Below, piece after piece: positions 6,015 through 7,734 of a DNA stretch of 7,734 bases. The notes under the pieces were generated by a model. It saw only the letters and a list, made by a program, of their open reading frames with translations. It was not told where the DNA came from and did not search any database. Both the position numbers and the translations under genes were made by a program. The stretch's first letter is position 1, and every line of letters starts with the position of its first letter. This DNA is from Actinomycetota bacterium (GTDB taxonomy: Bacteria; Actinomycetota; Thermoleophilia; Solirubrobacterales; Solirubrobacteraceae): the NCBI GenBank assembly GCA_005883905.1, contig VAYD01000166.1, forward strand, positions 1 to 7,734, in the 5' to 3' direction.

Positions 6015-6509
6015 CTACGGGCTGAACAGCAGCGTCACTGCGTCGCCGGTGCGCCCCGACTTCAGGCGCAGCGTCCCGGCCGCCCCCTGGTATGCGCCGG
6101 TGCCGCCCGTGATCGCGAACTCGTCGCCCGCCGGCGGCGTGGTACCGCCCACTCCGGGGATGCGCTTGTCGACGCCCGCACCCTGGGCGGTGACCCGACC
6201 GCCCTTGAGGATGAGCGTCAAGCTGCACGCCTGCCCCGCGTAGGTCCGGTCGATGACTACGCAATCGGCCTCCATGCGTCCGGCCAGGGCGCCAGCCTGC
6301 CGCAGCGTCTCAGCGCCCAGGAATTGGTCGCCAAGCGAGATGCCCTTCGGCCGGACGTCGACCATCTTTTGATCGCGGCTGCTCCCTTTTCCGGTGAACG
6401 ACACCGTCCCGCTCGGTTTGACGTCGTGTCCGGTCGCGGGCAGCACCACGATGCCCGTCACGACTGCGACGGTCGCTAGCACCGCCAGCAGCGTCGACTT
6501 GCTTGACAT
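6015..6509 (-). CDS. Exported allene-oxide-cyclase-barrel-like protein
   Basis: 164 residues. The first 27 (MSSKSTLLAVLATVAVVTGI and on to PATG) look like a signal peptide, with a Lys at 4, a hydrophobic core at 7-23 and likely cleavage near residue 27. The remainder is rich in short beta strands and ends with FAITGGTGAYQGAAGTLRL (131-149), the GGTGxYxGAxG hallmark of bacterial dirigent/allene-oxide-cyclase-like barrels. Cys83 and Cys95 could form a disulfide outside the cell. Plant relatives cyclise or guide coupling of small molecules; bacterial ones mostly have no known activity, so I claim only the fold. The start is secure: AAGGGAG (6517-6523) with seven-base spacing. The same frame is open further upstream to 6917, but that part is transposase remnant. 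A 6-bp hairpin (6527-6543) lies directly upstream of the ribosome site. Confidence 0.85.
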   Translation of the reverse strand: MSSKSTLLAVLATVAVVTGIVVLPATGHDVKPSGTVSFTGKGSSRDQKMVDVRPKGISLGDQFLGAETLRQAGALAGRMEADCVVIDRTYAGQACSLTLILKGGRVTAQGAGVDKRIPGVGGTTPPAGDEFAITGGTGAYQGAAGTLRLKSGRTGDAVTLLFSP

Positions 6510-6526
6510 GAGATCGCTCCCTTCCC

Positions 6527-6543
6527 TGTGGGGCACGCCCACA
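6527..6543 (-). promoter_or_regulatory. Small hairpin next to the ribosome-binding site of the barrel-protein gene
   Basis: TGTGGG (6527-6532) and CCCACA (6538-6543) form a perfect 6-bp stem with a five-base loop, ending right beside the GGGAAGGGAG ribosome site (6517-6526). It could influence mRNA stability or initiation, or be chance. Confidence 0.2.
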
Positions 6544-6632
6544 AGTTCGCCACCCGCCAGCCTCCCACATAGCCCGAGGCACTTCCGGGATCTGAGGCTG
6601 TTGCGCAAACCCCGCTGAGACGCGAAACCTGG

Positions 6633-6855
6633 GCGGCGCAACTCGTTGACCTCGGTGCGCTCAGCCTTGCCCTCACGCCGCTGCGCGCCCGAGCAAGGAA
6701 GCGTTCGCGCCACGTTCGCAGCAGCGTCTCGGAGATGTCGTGGTCGCGGCAGATCTCCGCGATCGTCCTCTGGCCGCGCAGCGATGCGAGCACCAACTCG
6801 TCTTGTGCTGGGCGGTGAACTTCCGGTACTTGCGCTTCTCGTTCTGAGCAGGCGC
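6633..6855 (-). pseudogene. IS3/IS911-type transposase OrfA remnant, frameshifted
   Basis: Three minus-strand segments in different frames rebuild one OrfA-like HTH protein. They are EKRKYRKFTAQHKT (from 6840), then LVLASLRGQRTIAEICRDHD with ISETLLRTWRERFL, then REGKAERTEVNELRR, ending near 6633. The middle segment is the HTH_Tnp_1 domain that binds transposon ends in IS3-group elements. One base is missing at the HKT-ELV junction (expected Glu), and a second shift lies after RERFL. Beyond LRR the match stops. There is no OrfB with a DDE integrase domain anywhere in the window, so the element cannot move itself. Confidence 0.8.
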
Positions 6856-6930
6856 CGGCGTCTCCCTGTGCGCGCGCTCGCAGCCAAACGAACGCGAGAG
6901 TGCTCCCAATCCACCACACCACAGCGGCAC
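6832..6930 (-). repeat. IS 5'-end repeat, second copy
   Basis: This is the upstream part of the OrfA remnant and matches 1882-1973 in the same orientation. Shared blocks include CTGAGCAGGCG (6844-6854) and CTCCCAATCC (6903-6912), with the outer end near GGCAC (6926-6930). It is longer by about seven bases. No matching terminal inverted repeat was found at the other side of the remnant. Confidence 0.6.
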
Positions 6931-7074
6931 TCTGGTCGGGTGGAGTCGCCCGGACGGTCCTAGATGGCTGGTGCTGAGCGACATATCGACCGGTGGTCCG
7001 TACCGGCGCGCATGCCTCACCTGTCAGAGTGAGTGGCGCGGGGCATCGAGCCCAGCGGCGTCGCCGGGAGTTCG

Positions 7075-7114
7075 TGCTCCGTCCGCCCGGCGATTACGGC
7101 CTGAGGACGGAGCA
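7075..7114 (+). promoter_or_regulatory. Leader hairpin upstream of the small Pro-rich ORF
   Basis: TGCTCCGTCC (7075-7084) and GGACGGAGCA (7105-7114) are a perfect 10-bp inverted repeat with a 20-base loop, ending 15 bases before the ATG at 7130. It could be a cis-acting RNA structure, a terminator or an operator. It matches no riboswitch class I know. Confidence 0.35.
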
Positions 7115-7129
7115 AGAAAGCAGCCGATC

Positions 7130-7276
7130 ATGGCCTCACCCCTCAGCACCATCACTGCGCTCTTCAAGCGCCTGAGCGGTCGCGGCGCGCCTGCTCCCGC
7201 GCCCGAGCCGGAACCCGCTCCCGCGCAAGACCCGGAACCGGCCAGCTCGAGCCCGTCGTCTAGCCAAGCCAGTTAG
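7130..7276 (+). CDS. Small Pro/Glu/Ala-rich protein, 48 residues
   Basis: ATG at 7130 opens MASPLSTITALFKRLSGRG, a likely amphipathic helix with basic residues, followed by a repetitive APAPEPEPAPAQDPEPA tract and a Ser-rich end (SSSPSSSQAS). The frame is open back to 6971, but the upstream part has no such bias, so 7130 is my preferred start. The ribosome site is weak (AAGAAAG, 7114-7120). Low-complexity peptides of this kind occur in high-GC Actinobacteria; function is unknown. It may sit at a membrane or the cell surface through its first helix. Confidence 0.5.
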   Translation: MASPLSTITALFKRLSGRGAPAPAPEPEPAPAQDPEPASSSPSSSQAS

Positions 7277-7372
7277 CTGCCGTTCGCTGCCCAGTCGGTG
7301 TGGAGACGGATACCCGCCGTGGATGATCGAGTGGCGATAATTGGTGGACCCGCCGGGTCGGGGGAGGTCGGT

Positions 7373-7508
7373 ATGAAGAGCGGCCGTCGCCGCCGGATTC
7401 GCGCTGCTCGCCATGACGGTCTTGGCCGCCCATGTGTCCGGGGTCGCTATCGGCGGTCTCGTCGTCGACGTCCGTGGACGACCGTGGTCGCGACTCGTTT
7501 CCGAGTGA
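7373..7508 (+). pseudogene. Small membrane-peptide reading frame with an apparent frameshift at its start
   Basis: GGGGGAGG (7360-7367) stands five bases before ATG 7373, the best ribosome site in this part, yet that frame soon gives an Arg-rich sequence with poor codon bias (MKSGRRRRIRAARHD). One frame over, 7383-7508 reads AVAAGFALLAMTVLAAHVSG and on to RPWSRLVSE, then TGA, with mostly G/C-ending codons and one membrane-like segment. Removing a single G near 7382 would join them into a 45-residue peptide MKSAVAAG. It could be a pseudogene, a sequencing error, a frameshift site, or a gene starting at ATG 7413. It ends 31 bases before the glycosyltransferase GTG. Confidence 0.35.
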
Positions 7509-7539
7509 TCGCGCGCCGACTGCTATGGGTTGCGGCATT

Positions 7540-7734
7540 GTGAACGTCGCGCGGGTCATGGCCAAGCTGGAACCGGGTGGGGCGCAACTGTCGATGCTGC
7601 GGGTGATGGCCGAGTTGCGCGGTCGCGGTATCACGTCGGAGTTGCTGTGTGGCTGGGCGAGCCCGGAGGGGATCGAGCTCGCGCGTCGGCATGGCGCGGA
7701 GCCTGAGATCTGGGGGGATGGCGGGAACCTGCAA
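7540..7734 (+). CDS. Glycosyltransferase (GT4-like), N-terminal part, truncated by window end
   Basis: 65 residues are visible. From GTG 7540 it reads MNVARVMAKLEPGGAQLSML, with the LEPGGAQ glycine loop and first Rossmann strand of GT-B fold glycosyltransferases. It continues RGRGITSELLCGWASPEGIE and RRHGAEPEIWGDGGNLQ, the usual acceptor-domain strands and helices. GT4 enzymes move sugars from nucleotide donors onto lipid or polysaccharide acceptors at the inner membrane face; donor and acceptor are unknown. I chose GTG 7540 because family members begin a few residues before ARVMxKLEPGG. ATG 7525 is in frame and equally lacks a good ribosome site. The donor-binding C-terminal half is outside the window. 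Confidence 0.75.
   Translation, partial: MNVARVMAKLEPGGAQLSMLRVMAELRGRGITSELLCGWASPEGIELARRHGAEPEIWGDGGNLQ

Noticed and set aside
4798..6243. 481-codon plus-strand open frame
   Set aside because: It overlaps the LysR gene in another frame and runs antisense into the barrel-protein gene; composition is typical of a GC-rich shadow.
6592..6618. Possible insertion-element terminus (GGCTGTTGCGCAAACC on the plus strand)
   Set aside because: It looks like some IS ends, but no inverted partner was found at the other side of the remnant, so the boundary cannot be supported.
6510..6917. Upstream extension of the barrel-protein frame to 6917
   Set aside because: The extension is made of transposase remnant, and a strong ribosome site plus signal peptide mark the start at 6509.
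7336..7341. GATAAT as a -10 promoter element for the 7373 frame
   Set aside because: No -35 or extended -10 is found at a sensible distance; a six-base match alone is not enough.
1..7734. CRISPR array, toxin-antitoxin or phage-defence module
   Set aside because: No regularly spaced repeats and no recognisable Cas, toxin, nuclease or phage genes are present on either strand.

Overview
The window is GC-rich (about 70% by eye), uses mostly G/C-ending codons and reads like an actinobacterial chromosome. The ParB-like protein at the left end, the LEPGGAQ-type glycosyltransferase at the right end and the allene-oxide-cyclase-barrel protein together make me think of Thermoleophilia (Solirubrobacterales). 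That placement is inference from family resemblance, not a proven assignment.

Layout. 1-492 (+) is the C-terminal part of a ParB/Srx-fold-like protein, followed by a strong Shine-Dalgarno and an eight-codon mini-ORF that may be the broken start of another gene. 658-1800 (-) is a phosphoesterase-family (phospholipase C/acid phosphatase) protein without a visible signal peptide. 1801-2117 has no gene but carries a decayed copy of an insertion-sequence 5' end. 2118-4509 (-) is a tight three-gene operon, quinone-oxidoreductase-type MDR, then SDR, then NmrA-like NAD(P)-binding protein, with ATGA stop/start overlaps at both junctions. A LysR-type regulator (4571-5470, +) is divergent from it across a 61-bp gap containing a dyad that fits the LysR T-N11-A rule. 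5471-6014 is largely non-coding, with one possible 42-residue ORF and a perfect 11-bp inverted repeat. 6015-6509 (-) is a small exported allene-oxide-cyclase-barrel-like protein. 6633-6930 (-) is an IS3/IS911-type OrfA remnant with at least two frameshifts, and its 5' part is the second copy of the repeat near 1900. The right end (+) has a 48-residue Pro/Glu/Ala-rich small ORF behind a 10-bp hairpin, a small membrane-peptide frame apparently shifted at its start, and the N-terminus of a GT4-like glycosyltransferase.

How the genes fit together. The clearest functional unit is the LysR gene plus the MDR-SDR-NmrA operon: three NAD(P)-dependent Rossmann enzymes probably controlled from one shared site, as in quinone/aldehyde detoxification or a small catabolic cassette. 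The substrate cannot be read from the sequence. The two IS-end copies lie in the same orientation on either side of this unit, about 4.9 kb apart, so it may have been acquired or rearranged. I do not see a convincing defence, CRISPR or otherwise unprecedented system. The most unusual items are the SDR without its catalytic Tyr/Lys, the regulatory dyad overlapping the LysR start codon, and several unexplained hairpins and small ORFs.
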